NCBI GenBank assembly: GCA_900759475.1
Contig: CAAEVK010000008.1
Coordinates: 1 to 64,000, forward strand
Length of the DNA stretch: 64,000 nucleotides
Direction of reading: 5' to 3'
Origin: Clostridia bacterium
GTDB taxonomy: Bacteria; Bacillota; Clostridia; TANB77; CAG-508
Position numbers and translations under genes: made by a program. Positions 1 through 9,222 of the stretch are shown here, in pieces. The notes beneath the pieces were generated by a model. The model was not told the origin of the DNA. It made no database searches and saw nothing but the letters and a program-made list of their open reading frames with translations. How positions within the stretch are numbered: the stretch's first letter is position 1; the number at the start of each line of letters is the position of its first letter.

Positions 1-63
1 ACCTTCCTTTTTTGGAATTGGAAGGTTGTCTCAGCTTGGACAAACGATATAATATCCGTACTT

Positions 64-396
64 TTATGGTTCCTTTGCATTTATAACATTATCTACTATT
101 TCTTCAGTAAAGTCTAATTCAATATTACCATTTGGAAGTTCTTTGAAAACACCAATCCATTTTCCTTTTAAATTAGCATTTTCTAAATCAAATTTATACT
201 CTTTTAACTTTTCTTTTGCAGTAATCGTGAAATATGTAGGAAAGTTGTTTATAGTATATTCAACAAAATGTGTTTCATCTATTATTTCTATTTTTGATAA
301 GTCAGTTCTCTATTTATAATTTGAATTATCTGTAATAATATTCCACAATTTATTTTTATCACAAGAAAATTGCTTTTTTATGTTTGATTTAATCAT
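64..396 (-). pseudogene. SRPBCC-family protein, decayed
   Basis: The reading frame starts at ATG 396 and reads as an SRPBCC/START-like small-molecule binding protein, including the stretch LKGKWIGVFKELPNG typical of a common Clostridia subgroup. An amber TAG (310-312) interrupts it after NSNYK, where relatives commonly have Trp, so a TGG to TAG change is likely. The frame resumes without shift and then ends at TAA (64-66) before the expected C-terminal helix; unrelated sequence follows. No in-frame CGG is involved, so this is ordinary decay. Family assignment is from memory of the motif and is moderately sure. Confidence 0.5.
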
Positions 397-415
397 AACT
401 GCCTCCATAAATATT

Positions 416-1132
416 TTAATATCCTTTATTTATATTTTCATTATCTACTAAAACTAAAATATTTCTTTCCTCATCTACAATTACCATTCTATTAACACCT
501 AAAGTTTCTGTATTAAAAGGATTCTGGTAATCATACTCAAAGCCAATACTATATACTTTATTATCAGTATTTATATCAATACTAAATCTATATGTTTTTC
601 TATGTTTTCCACTATCCCAATGAGTTTCTGTTCCGTTTTCTTGTACTTTAAAATACGTAATATTTTCATTTGAAATATATATTAGTTTGTTTATTCCTTC
701 ATCTAAATTTGTTACATTTTTTATCATATCATTTGAGAAAATACTTTTTATATTTTCATAATCTTTTGTTTTAATTTTATTCATTATGTCATTACAAAGA
801 ATTTGTGTAATTTTCTCATCTGACATAAATAATTGTTCAATAGGGTTATCAGTTAAAATCATTTTTCCATCTTTCTGTATTATTTCCGTATTTTCATTTA
901 TGCTTATTTCATTAAATTTATGTATTAGATTATTTATTGCAAAGAAATCTATAATCACAAATAATATTGTTGCTATCAATAGTATAATAAATGTTTTTTT
1001 GAATTTCTTTTTTAAAAATCTTATTACTCCAAATACTATTGTTAATATTAATAATGTAATAATTATTACATTAAATCCTATACATAATATTCCTAATGTT
1101 CCGATTAAAGGAATTACTGTTAAAGCTGCCAT
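416..1132 (-). CDS. Hypothetical membrane protein
   Basis: About 238 residues. Two hydrophobic segments lie near the N-terminus (roughly residues 3-38 and 46-65), followed by a soluble domain that is probably extracytoplasmic. I chose ATG 1132 because an AAGGGGGA ribosome binding site lies about 7 nt upstream; a TTG two codons earlier is the alternative. The C-terminal part has a beta-rich look (QNPFNTETLGVNRMVIVDEE) but I do not recognise a family. It lies just downstream of the GNAT gene and may be co-transcribed with it. Confidence 0.6.
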   Translation of the reverse strand: MAALTVIPLIGTLGILCIGFNVIIITLLILTIVFGVIRFLKKKFKKTFIILLIATILFVIIDFFAINNLIHKFNEISINENTEIIQKDGKMILTDNPIEQLFMSDEKITQILCNDIMNKIKTKDYENIKSIFSNDMIKNVTNLDEGINKLIYISNENITYFKVQENGTETHWDSGKHRKTYRFSIDINTDNKVYSIGFEYDYQNPFNTETLGVNRMVIVDEERNILVLVDNENINKGY

Positions 1133-1153
1133 AAACAATCCCCCTTCAACTTA

Positions 1154-1408
1154 CTATTCTCTATTTTGCCTTTCCAATACTATCTTTGCATAAGAACAAT
1201 CAGCCATTATTTCTTTGTTAGCTTTCTTTGCATTTTCAATAACACATTCCACTAACTTTCTTGCAATCCCATGCCCTTGATATGTATCATCTACCTCTGT
1301 ATGAACTATATTCCAAGTATTTTCATTTTCTATAAAATCGCACTCACCAATTTGCTTATTATCATCATATGCTACTGATCTATTTCCTTCAAAATTTATT
1401 TTTATCAT
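1154..1408 (-). CDS. Small GNAT-type N-acetyltransferase (YjdJ-like)
   Basis: 84 residues, the usual length for the mini-GNAT (YjdJ/NATD1-like) family. The core motif VDDTYQGHGIARKLVE (about residues 38-53) is the acetyl-CoA pyrophosphate-binding motif, and ADCSYAKIVLER follows as in the family. Substrate unknown. It starts at ATG 1408 behind a GGGGTG-type ribosome binding site and precedes the hypothetical membrane protein on the same strand. Confidence 0.75.
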   Translation of the reverse strand: MIKINFEGNRSVAYDDNKQIGECDFIENENTWNIVHTEVDDTYQGHGIARKLVECVIENAKKANKEIMADCSYAKIVLERQNRE

Positions 1409-1516
1409 ATTACACCCCTTGTCTCTTTTTTAAATAATATATCATAAAAAAGATAATTATTCTATACATTTTGTTTATATAGAGTAATTATCTTAAATAA
1501 TTTAAATACTTAAGAC

Positions 1517-2635
1517 TTATATTAAATTCTCTGGATTTAATGCTTTTAACTCTTCTAAAATGAATCTTCCATCTTTTCTTACTAATATATCATCAAACCA
1601 TATTTCTCCTCCACCATATTCTGGTGTTTGAATATTTACTATATCCCAATGAATACTTGAGCTATTACCATTATCGCTTTCTTCCAAGCTATCTCCTGGT
1701 GTAAAATGAAAACTTCCTTTTATTTTTTCATCAAATAGCGTATCTCCTATTGGTTTTTCTATATATGGATTTAAGCCAATAGCAAATTCTCCAATATATC
1801 TGCTTCCTTCATCTATGTCTAAAATTTCGTTAAGTTCTTTTGTTTTGTTCGATGTAGCTTTAACTATTTTTCCATCCTTAAATTCAAATCGAATGTTATT
1901 AAACAACACTCCATTGTACCTTGTTTCTGTATTATATGTTATATATCCATTTACACTATTCTTTACTGGTGCTGTCGCAACTTCTCCATCTGGAATGTTA
2001 AATGTTCCCATATATTTTTCAGCAGGTATACCTTCTATACTAAATGTTAAATCTGTTCCTTCGCCTATTATATGAATATTTTTCGTTTTATTCATTAACT
2101 TAACTAGAGGATCCATAGCTTTTGACATTTTATCATAATCTAATGTACAAACATTAAAATAAAAGTCTTCAAAGTTTTCAGTACTCATATTACTCATTTG
2201 TGCCATTGATGCATTTGGATATCTTAAAATACACCATCTGGTATGTTTAACTCTTTCTTCAAAATGAACAGGTAAAGTATAGTATTTATTATATATTTCC
2301 ATTTTTTCTTTTGAGATTCCATTTAATTCTGCTGTATTTGTACTTGCTCTTACTCCAATATATGCATTCATATCCTTCATTCTTTCTAAGTCATGTTTTG
2401 CATAAATTTGCATTTGTTCTTGTGTTGCATTTATAAGCATTTCTCTCATTATTCCGTAATCTACAATATTAAAAAATGGTAACGCTCCTATCTTTTCAGA
2501 TTGTTTTATCAATTCTTTTCCTAAAGGAATTGCATCCATCCCTATTATTTCTATTAATATTTTTTCTCCTTTTTGCAAATTAATAGAATGACTTAATAAA
2601 TTACTAGCTAATTTTTCTATTCTTACATCTCTCAT
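1517..2635 (-). CDS. M29-family metallo-aminopeptidase
   Basis: 372 residues, full length for the thermophilic-aminopeptidase (AmpS/AmpT, M29) family, cytosolic enzymes releasing N-terminal residues. The C-terminal metal/active-site region is present (SSIHWDIVNI and GGGEIWFDDILV, about residues 325-360), as is the central GEGTDLTFSI block. ATG 2635 is preferred because GGTGGAG lies 5-6 nt upstream; three codons more are possible. It is the last gene of a short operon after ogt and a small membrane protein. No in-frame CGG. Confidence 0.85.
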   Translation of the reverse strand: MRDVRIEKLASNLLSHSINLQKGEKILIEIIGMDAIPLGKELIKQSEKIGALPFFNIVDYGIMREMLINATQEQMQIYAKHDLERMKDMNAYIGVRASTNTAELNGISKEKMEIYNKYYTLPVHFEERVKHTRWCILRYPNASMAQMSNMSTENFEDFYFNVCTLDYDKMSKAMDPLVKLMNKTKNIHIIGEGTDLTFSIEGIPAEKYMGTFNIPDGEVATAPVKNSVNGYITYNTETRYNGVLFNNIRFEFKDGKIVKATSNKTKELNEILDIDEGSRYIGEFAIGLNPYIEKPIGDTLFDEKIKGSFHFTPGDSLEESDNGNSSSIHWDIVNIQTPEYGGGEIWFDDILVRKDGRFILEELKALNPENLI

Positions 2636-2657
2636 TATCTCCACCTCTTTCTTAATT

Positions 2658-2831
2658 CTATAAAACCTTAGTCATCTTGTAAAATATTATACATGTACAA
2701 AGTAAAATAACTACAACTATTAAGATTTTAAGTTTCTTACTTTTTATTACGTTTGAACTTATTACTCCTATTATTATGGCAGCTGCTACATATGGCATTA
2801 ATAATATTCCCAAAACTAAAATAATTCCCAT
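2658..2831 (-). CDS. Small hydrophobic protein
   Basis: 57 residues with two predicted membrane segments (about residues 2-23 and 34-50). Its ATG lies 2 nt after the stop of ogt, and the ribosome binding site AGGGAGA sits inside the ogt 3' end, which indicates translational coupling. It ends about 20 nt before the aminopeptidase start, so the three genes look like one operon. No family recognised. Confidence 0.5.
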   Translation of the reverse strand: MGIILVLGILLMPYVAAAIIIGVISSNVIKSKKLKILIVVVILLCTCIIFYKMTKVL

Positions 2832-2833
2832 AC

Positions 2834-3380
2834 TTATCTCCCTACAAATTTTGTACTCTTGTCTGCCTCAATACTCTTTAAAGAAACTTTTTCATGTTTT
2901 AATAGAAATATCTTTTTATCTATCCCACCTGCATAGCCTGTTAAACTTCCATTTGTTCCTATTACTCTGTGGCAAGGAATAATAATAGAAATTGGGTTAT
3001 GACCTACTGCTCCACCTACTGCTTGTGCTGACATTGTACTTTTATTCATTATCTTAGCCACTTTCTTTGCTATTTCGCCATAGGTAGTCACTTCTCCATA
3101 AGGAATCTCGCATAATAATTTCCAAACATTTTTCGCAAAGTCACTTCCCTCTGGTGCTAAATCCAGCTCAGAAATTTGTGGTTTCTCTCCTTTAAAATAT
3201 CTGTCTAACCATTTTTTTGCTTTTACTAAAATAATGTCATCATCTTTTTCCTGTATCTCTTCTTTTAACTTTCCTAGATAATATTTTTGTCCTTCTATCC
3301 ATAGTCCTATTAACTTATTATCTTTACTTGCAAGCAATATTTTTCCGAACCGGTGAGTTGTAATAAGTTGTATATATCAT
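2834..3380 (-). CDS. ogt: Methylated-DNA-protein-cysteine methyltransferase, CGG-frameshifted
   Basis: Repairs O6-alkylguanine by transferring the alkyl group to its own cysteine. The active-site motif IPCHRVIG and the upstream helix-turn-helix (VTTYGEIAKKVAK) are intact. From ATG 3380 (ribosome binding site AGGAAAGGA) the first 11 codons read MIYTTYYNSPV, then comes in-frame CGG (3345-3347). Reading on in frame hits TAA after 7 codons. Skipping the C gives GKILLASKDNKLIGLW, completing the family's N-terminal domain (SPxGKLLLA). The corrected protein is 181 residues, a normal Ogt length; without the shift the N-terminal strand is missing. First gene of an operon with the small membrane protein and aminopeptidase. 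Confidence 0.9.
3345..3347 (-). other. CGG +1 recoding site in ogt
   Basis: Context GTT-CGG-A. Read normally, the frame stops at TAA 3324-3326. Skipping the C gives GGA (Gly) and SPVGKILLAS, the expected Ogt N-terminal motif. Confidence 0.85.
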
Positions 3381-3388
3381 AAGATTTT

Positions 3389-4656
3389 TTATCCTTTCCT
3401 ATGTAAATTATCTAATTGTATTGTCTTTGTGGCTATCTTCTTTATAAATGTTTCATCATGCTCTACAAAAATAATTGTAGGCTTGTATTTTAAGATAGCA
3501 TCTTCAATTTGTATTCTTGTTAGAATATCAATATAATTTAATGGCTCGTCCCAGATATAAAGGTTTGCTTGTTCTGATATACTTTTTGCTATTAGAATTT
3601 TCTTTTTCTGTCCTTCGCTCATTCGTTTAATATCTTTATCAAATTCCGAATTTGAAAATCCCATTTTTACTAGCATTGCTTTAAAAATGCTTTCTTCAAC
3701 TTCGTATTGTTTTGCGAACTCTTTAAGATTTCCTTTTAAATATTCCGTACTTTGTGACACATATGATATTTTCAAATCATTCGCCACTTTTAAAGTACCT
3801 GTATATTCCAAATTACTACTATCCACAAGCGTTTGTAAGGTTTTTTCATCTTCTATATTATTTTTTTTAAAATTAATTTTAATATGCTCGATTTTCCTGC
3901 ACCATTTTTAGCAACTATCGCAACTCTATCTCCATTATTTACTTCAAAGGAAATCGGATTAAATATACCTTTATTATCATATTTTATTTGTAATTCTTCT
4001 GCTAAAACTAATGGATTCTTTCTGCTTTCTAATGGAATTATTTTTAAGCTATCACTTCTATCCACATTGTTTAATAAGCTAGACTTTTCTTCAATTGCTT
4101 TATCGATTCTTCTTTCAAACACTTTAGAACGCTTCATTATCTTAGCAGACTGATGCCCTATATATCCTCTATCTACACTAGAGCCAGAATTGGTGGTATT
4201 ATATTTTGTCTTTTCTATCTTATCAGACCAATTTGCAGTATTTCTTGATGCAATTTCTAATCGTCCAATATCTTTTCTTAGCTTTTCATTTTGCGTTAAT
4301 TCGAAATTGTCTTGTCTATCTTTATTTTCTTGCCATGATGAGAAATTTCCTTTTTGAATATCTATATTTGTATTATTTATAGAAATTATATGGTCTATTA
4401 CTTTATCTAAGAAATTTCTATCGTGTGACACTAAAATAAATCCCTTTTTCTTATTCAAATATTCTACTAAATTATTTCTCGTCTCAATATCTAAGTGGTT
4501 TGTTGGCTCATCAATAAGTAAAAAGTTATTTTCTTTTAAAAATAAGCTTATTAAAAGAATTTTTATTTGTTCTCCACCACTTAAAAGATTAAAATTTCGA
4601 TAAAGAATTTCTGCATCTGTATTTAATAAATTTAATTCCTTAATAATCTGCCATAT
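3389..4656 (-). pseudogene. ABC-F ATPase (Msr/Lsa-like), truncated and frameshifted
   Basis: The reading begins inside the first nucleotide-binding domain: signature LLSGGEQIKILL, Walker B LLIDEPTNHLD and the switch SHDRNF are present, but the first Walker A and everything before it are missing (stop at 4657-4659). The linker follows, then the second Walker A (AKNGAGKSSILK). The frame then breaks near 3865-3872 at a run of eight A (coding strand), where nine would keep it open. The remainder carries the second signature (MSEGQKKKILIAKS) and Walker B (LYIWDEPLNYID). ABC-F proteins protect ribosomes from antibiotics or aid translation. The 5' truncation argues for a true pseudogene. The break is not at CGG. 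Confidence 0.75.
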
Positions 4657-4678
4657 TTATTGTGAATTATTAAAATAA

Positions 4679-4817
4679 TTACTGATGCTCATACCATTTT
4701 GCAAATTCTTGCATTGCTTGTACTGAACCATCAACTTTTCTTCTATTTTCTCTTTCTTCTTATTCTATTCTCATCAATAGTTTCAGCATGTCTAATTAAA
4801 TAAACTATAGTATCCAT
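4679..4817 (-). pseudogene. Histidine phosphatase-like remnant
   Basis: ATG 4817 behind GGCGGAG opens MDTIVYLIRHAET, the phosphohistidine motif of the histidine phosphatase superfamily (RHGET-like). The frame stops at 4743-4745 after 24 codons. Another frame then reads RRKVDGSVQAMQEFAKWYEHQ to a stop at 4679, which looks like the end of a different or internally deleted gene. Best seen as a decayed, internally deleted gene. Confidence 0.35.
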
Positions 4818-4924
4818 ATTTTTTAATAACTCCGCCTCTTATTTTTATATTATATCAGTAGAAGATAATATTTACAATATTCCAAGTAATTTTTAGCAAA
4901 ATTTGTTTAATCCATTTTTCAAAT

Positions 4925-5015
4925 TGTTTTTGCAGGATCAGGGCGACCTCTCCATACCCGCAAACTGCCTAAAAGCGTGGCTTTTAGCGGTAGACTCTTT
5001 TATTTTAGAGTAGAC
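4925..5015. other. GC-rich, hairpin-forming segment of unknown identity
   Basis: About 90 nt of clearly higher GC inside an AT-rich gap. It contains a perfect 8-bp hairpin with 3-nt loop (CTAAAAGC-CAC-GCTTTTAG, about 4971-4989) and further GC-rich paired-looking stretches. No open frame of note. It could be a fragment of a structured RNA or of a transposon end; I cannot name it. Confidence 0.3.
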
Positions 5016-5085
5016 AATCAGATGTCTCAATTTTTAGGAAAAAAGCAAGTATAAAACACATAAATAATATACTTGCTTTCCAATC

Positions 5086-5391
5086 TTATTTAATTTCTTC
5101 TTTTAAATTAATTCCATCTTTTAGTCCCGCTAGATAATATTTTTTGCACAAATACCAGTTTTCACGATTAATAGTTTCTACATAATCATCTAATTTAACT
5201 ATGATAATTTCTTTCAGTTTTCTCAAATCTTTTGGTATCTTTTCTAATTCTGTATTCAAACTATTGCGTCTTGCACTTCTATCAATATTATGTACTTTAA
5301 AGAAATCTTTGTCTTCACTATTAAGACTTGCTAACTTTTCTTCTCTTGCTTTAGATATTATTTCTAACATCTTTTTTCTCTTACCATCCAT
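5086..5391 (-). CDS. Hypothetical protein, prophage-type small helical protein
   Basis: 101 residues, mostly helical and charged, ending with a KKYYLAGLKDGINLK motif of the kind seen in small plasmid/prophage-encoded proteins of Clostridia. ATG 5391 follows GGAGGTGAG 5-6 nt upstream, a strong ribosome binding site. No catalytic motif is visible and no function is assigned. It stands alone in a degenerate part of the window. Confidence 0.6.
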   Translation of the reverse strand: MDGKRKKMLEIISKAREEKLASLNSEDKDFFKVHNIDRSARRNSLNTELEKIPKDLRKLKEIIIVKLDDYVETINRENWYLCKKYYLAGLKDGINLKEEIK

Positions 5392-5635
5392 TTTAATCTC
5401 ACCTCCACTTGGTGTGTGATATTAACTCTGTTTGAATTTTTATGCAAGTCTTTTAATAAAAATTATTTACATACAAACTTGTCCAATCGAAATTGCTATA
5501 ATCTCTGCCATTTTTCAATCTGCAGTTATCTTTATTATATATTTTATTATTATTTATTATATCTTTAACATTTTTGTTAATAGGTTCATCACTTATTTGT
5601 TTATGGGTATTAACATACTTGTTAATAGGTATAAA

Positions 5636-5664
5636 AGAAAGCGATTGCCTCACATTCGCTTTCT
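5636..5664 (-). terminator. Hairpin between the peroxiredoxin remnant and 5086
   Basis: Inverted repeat AGAAAGCGAT / ATTCGCTTTCT with an 8-nt loop. The 5399-5757 interval otherwise shows only poorly supported small frames on both strands and no recognised gene. Confidence 0.45.
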
Positions 5665-5757
5665 AAGCCATTTTTATTCTACATTTAGCAAATGTATCGT
5701 ATAATATAACATTTTTAAAATTTGACTATTTTTTCATACTGAAAAACTTCAGCAATA

Positions 5758-5947
5758 TCAAGCGTTTTCATATTTCCCCAAATTGTAAGATTCTACGGGG
5801 GTAAAGTCTCCGTGGATGGGAAAATAGAACGACCCATTTTCCTTTGTAATCATTTAATGAAATATTTCCCATTGTTGTTTGCCCTTCAAATTCCGGAGCA
5901 TATTGTCCAACTTTTACATTTCCATTCATCATCACTTCATAGTCCAT
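5758..5947 (-). pseudogene. Peroxiredoxin, 5' remnant with a CGG shift
   Basis: ATG 5947 (ribosome binding site AAAGGAG) opens a 1-Cys/AhpC-type peroxiredoxin: VGQYAPEFEGQTTMGNISL, then WVVLFSHP. In-frame CGG (5810-5812) follows; skipping the C gives GDFTPV, exactly the family motif HPGDFTPV that leads into the peroxidatic Cys. Directly after this the sequence diverges and stops at 5758, so the catalytic Cys and the rest are missing. The gene is broken by truncation, but the CGG site looks as in the intact genes. Another frame downstream (ending in EVFQYEKIVKF) may be the tail of a second lost gene. Confidence 0.6.
5810..5812 (-). other. CGG +1 recoding site in peroxiredoxin remnant
   Basis: Context CCA-CGG-A. 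Skipping the C gives the conserved HPGDFTPV. Reading normally gives HPRRLYPRR and TGA 14 codons on. Confidence 0.7.
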
Positions 5948-5953
5948 AAAATA

Positions 5954-5993
5954 AAACTCCTTTCATAATTTGTATATATTATGAAAGGAGTTT
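5954..5993 (-). terminator. Terminator hairpin after flippase region
   Basis: Perfect 16-bp inverted repeat (AAACTCCTTTCATAAT and its complement) with an 8-nt loop. On the minus strand it is followed by a T-rich run and also contains the ribosome binding site of the peroxiredoxin remnant. Between it and 6172 I see no convincing gene, only short frames that may be gene remnants. Confidence 0.5.
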
Positions 5994-6172
5994 GTTTTTT
6001 GTTACCTCTGTTTGTTTTTAACAATATCTATATTTTTATTTAAAAAATCTCCATTAATAAAATCCATAAAGTAGGCAGCGCATAAAGCAAAATAGCTAGT
6101 AACAGCAAGGATAATTTTCTTTGGCTATACCGATACAAATTATCCTGTATATGATGTAATTTATAAAACAAA

Positions 6173-7616
6173 TTATGTTCTTTTTAATTGCCTTTTTACA
6201 ATATCTCTTACTTCATATACGTATTTGTCTTTTAAAATAATCAATACTAAAAAATAAGTAATTCCTCCTACAATCATTTTAACAATAATACCCCATACTC
6301 CTTCTGATACAATAAATCCACTTATCATACACATTGCAAACATTACTAATGATGCAATTAAATATTTTTTCCCTGAATGAAAAGCATAAGAAATATCCAT
6401 TTGTTTTTTTATATAATAGACTTGCACTAGTACTACAACTAATTGCGATATAGTTGTTACAATTGCTGCTCCGAAGGCTCCTAAAAATGGAATTAAAACT
6501 AAATTAAATATAATATTCACAATTAATCCAGCAACTATTGATATGGTATATACTTTTTGTTTTTTTGTTGGTAATAAATATTGTGTTCCTATTACATTGG
6601 TAATTCCGCAGAATAATATCATAGGAGCTAGTGCATTAATAATACTTGCTGCTGTTTCGTACCCATCTCCTAGAAAAATAGGAACAAATTCTTTTGAAAT
6701 TGTAATAATTCCCATCATCATAGGAAAGGCTAAAAAGAAAATAAATCGAAACGACTTCATAATATATTCATTTAGTTTTTTCTTGTCTCCTGTTGCAAAC
6801 ACACTTGCAATTCTTGGTACCATTACTATTCCTAGAGATGAAACCACTGTAAATAAAACATTAATTACTTTATAGGCCTCTTCGTAATTTCCCAATTCTG
6901 CTTTACTGGTAATCATGTAACCAATCATTGTTTTATCCACAATATTATATAATTTAATTGCTATTTGCGGAATAAATAGCAATATAATTGGTATCATATG
7001 TCTTCCAATATTTAAATTTTTAACTTCATAACCCTTTAGGTATTTTGGTAAATATAACCATAAAGAAATGTTTCCTAAAAGGTCTGCTAAAGAATAAATT
7101 AATAAATATTTTGCCAAATCTTCTCCGCGTTTTGACAAAAATGAAAATACAACATACACTAGCAAGTCTCACAATTACATTTCTAGTAACTGTTTTTTTA
7201 AATTCTTCCATCCCCTGAAAGAACCAACTAATGTCAAAAGCAGCTGCTAACAAGTATAGTAAAAGTATTTGATAGTATTCCTTATATTCATTATTTTGTG
7301 CAAATATAAAATAATATATTAGCAGAGCAATTGACATAGTAATAAAACGAAAAATAATAATTTCTAAAAATATTTTTTTTCGCTTATTTTTATTTTCCCT
7401 TGCATAAGCAATTTCTCTTTGACCATATAGAGAAACACCCAAAGAGCCAAATAGCGTAAAATAGGTAACAATAGAAATTGTAAAACTATAAATTCCTACA
7501 TTTTCAGCTCCTAGTACTCTTGAAATGTAAGGAGTTGTAATAATAGGTAATAGCAATACAAGAACTTGGTATACCAGATTATATAAATAGTTTTTTTTAA
7601 CACTTTTTGTTTCCAA
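6173..7616 (-). CDS. Polysaccharide flippase (Wzx/MATE-like), CGG-frameshifted
   Basis: Integral membrane transporter of the MOP exporter superfamily that flips lipid-linked oligosaccharides. The N-terminus (YLYNLVYQVLVLLLPIITTP, then YISRVLGAENVGIYSF) is the textbook Wzx start. In-frame CGG at codon 164 (7125-7127) ends the frame at 7026 if read normally. Skipping the C gives KTGEDLAKYLLIYSL and continues through about ten more membrane segments to 6173. The corrected length is 480 residues, right for the family; neither piece alone is. About 12-14 transmembrane helices are expected. No polysaccharide cluster surrounds it, so the substrate is open. Confidence 0.9.
7125..7127 (-). other. CGG +1 recoding site in flippase
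   Basis: Context ACG-CGG-A; skipping the C gives Gly and restores the frame for 316 further residues. Confidence 0.85.
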
Positions 7617-7943
7617 TCTTTTTCATTCCTTCAATTATTTCATTTTTGCTATACAATAATTTTCACTAATAAGTAAATTAATTAGGTGTCAAGTTTCTAT
7701 GCTAATTAGAATTTCCACCAATACTTTATTTCCATAATAAATACTCATAGCCATTGCTATTAATGTGTTTTCATATCCTGCTATTAATAAGTTCGCATAG
7801 TTTGAATTCATTATATCATATATTTTTTCAAAATAGGAAATATTTTTAATAAAAAAAATTATCTCTTTTTTTCTAGTTTGTTTTATTTATTTTAAATTTT
7901 ATACCAAAAATTCAAATTATAAATACAGTTTTTTTGGTAAGTT
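7617..7943. other. Intergenic region without recognised gene
   Basis: AT-rich gap between the flippase and the true end of prfB. A 40-codon frame (about 7698-7820, minus) lacks a good ribosome binding site and similarity I can name. No other feature supported. Confidence 0.4.
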
Positions 7944-9055
7944 TTAATTTTTTTCTTCTATTTGTTTTAAATAGCTTTCCATAAATCCATTTAAGTCACC
8001 ATTCATAACAGATTCTGTATTTCCTACTTCAAAATTTGTTCTATGGTCTTTTACCATACTATATGGATGAAAAACATAAGAACGTATTTGGCTTCCGCCA
8101 AGCAATTTCCTTTTGTTCTCCTTTTAAATTTTCTATTTTTTCTTGATTTTCCTTTTCTTTTAAATCTAGTAATTTTGATTTTAACATTTTCATAGCAGTT
8201 TCTTTATTCTGTATTTGAGATCTTTCAGACTGGCAACTTACTACTGTATTTGTTGGAATATGTGTTATTCTAACAGCTGAATCTGTTTTATTAATATGTT
8301 GCCCACCTGCTCCAGAAGATCTATAAGTATCAATTCGCAAATCTTCTGGATTAATTTCAATAACAATGTCTTCTGTGATTTCTGGCATTACTTCTACTGA
8401 AGCAAAAGAAGTATGCCTTCTTCCACCAGCATCAAAAGGAGATATTCTAACTAGTCTATGAACACCCTTTTCACATTTCATATAACCATAAGCATTTTCT
8501 CCTTCTATTAAAAATGTAACACTTTTAATTCCTGCTTCGTCTCCTTCTAAAAAATCTAGTTCTTTAAAATTAAAGCCATTAGCATTTGCCCATTTTCCAT
8601 ACATTCTATATAACATTTCAGCCCAGTCTTGAGACTCTGTTCCACCAGCTCCAGGATGAATTGTTACAATGGCATTGTTTTTGTCATATTTTCCCTTAAA
8701 AAGCATTTCTAGTTCACTATTACCAATGTTTCTTTCTAATTTTCTTGTATTTCTCAAAACTTCTTTTGCTAGTTCCGGCTCTTCTTCTATTAACAATAGT
8801 TCATTCATTTCTAGCAAATTATTTAATTCGTTCTGCAATTTTTTATATTTATCTTGTTTATTTTGTAGTCTTTTTAATTTTGTTAAAATAATACTTGCAT
8901 TTTCGGTATTATTCCAAAAACCTTCTTCCAAAGTTTTATTATGCAAATCTTGTATTTCTTTTTTTAAACCAATAATGTCAAAGAGATTCACCTACACCTT
9001 CTAACCTTGACTTTAGTTCTACTAATTTACGTTTATTTTCTTCTAGTTCAATCAT
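7944..9055 (-). CDS. prfB: Peptide chain release factor 2 with two +1 frameshifts
   Basis: Terminates translation at UGA and UAA. Three segments make the full 369-residue protein. The first, from ATG 9055, has 25 codons ending CTT-TGA-C, the classical autoregulatory UGA shift. The second (8979-8098) has the stop-codon recognition SPF motif ([15 protein letters not shown]) and the catalytic GGQ ([17 protein letters not shown]). The third follows an in-frame CGG at 8095-8097: read normally the frame gives WRKPNTF and stops at 8059; skipping the C gives [15 protein letters not shown], the highly conserved RF2 C-terminus, to TAA 7944. RF2 is essential, so the CGG shift must be efficient if the gene works. 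Confidence 0.95.
8095..8097 (-). other. CGG +1 recoding site in prfB
   Basis: Context TGG-CGG-A; skipping the C gives AWGSQIRSY, conserved in RF1/RF2. The preceding Trp codon TGG cannot easily re-pair at +1 (GGC). Confidence 0.9.
8977..8983 (-). promoter_or_regulatory. Classical RF2 UGA +1 frameshift site
   Basis: CTT-TGA-C at codons 25-26 of prfB, preceded by a purine-rich stretch (AAGGTGTAGGTGAA) that can act as the upstream Shine-Dalgarno stimulator. Low RF2 favours the shift and full-length synthesis. Confidence 0.9.
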
Positions 9056-9222
9056 TTTTTTCACTCTCCTTATTAGGTTTAATCATACTATATTTTAAAA
9101 TAAATATCAAATTAAAATTGACACAAAAAATGCAATTTGATATGGTGTTTGAATTTACTTCTCTTAAAAGAAATATAGTATGTAACATTTTATCAATTGC
9201 ATTTTTGAACTCTTTATTTAAT

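Noticed and set aside
310..312. TAG read as a sense codon in the SRPBCC gene
   Set aside because: Only one case, in a gene that is also truncated at its 3' end; other genes use TAG as a normal stop.
786..1193. Long open frames on the strand opposite real genes (for example 786-1193, 21974-22579)
   Set aside because: They are antisense shadows in AT-rich genes, without ribosome binding sites or recognisable products.
3853..3880. ABC-F frame break as a further programmed frameshift
   Set aside because: It lies at an A8 run with opposite phase, not at CGG, in a gene that lacks its 5' part; homopolymer slip or decay is enough.
6130..6132. Possible in-frame CGG in a short open frame around 6040-6172
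   Set aside because: The frame is not recognisable as a gene and overlaps other short frames; it cannot be counted for or against the CGG rule.
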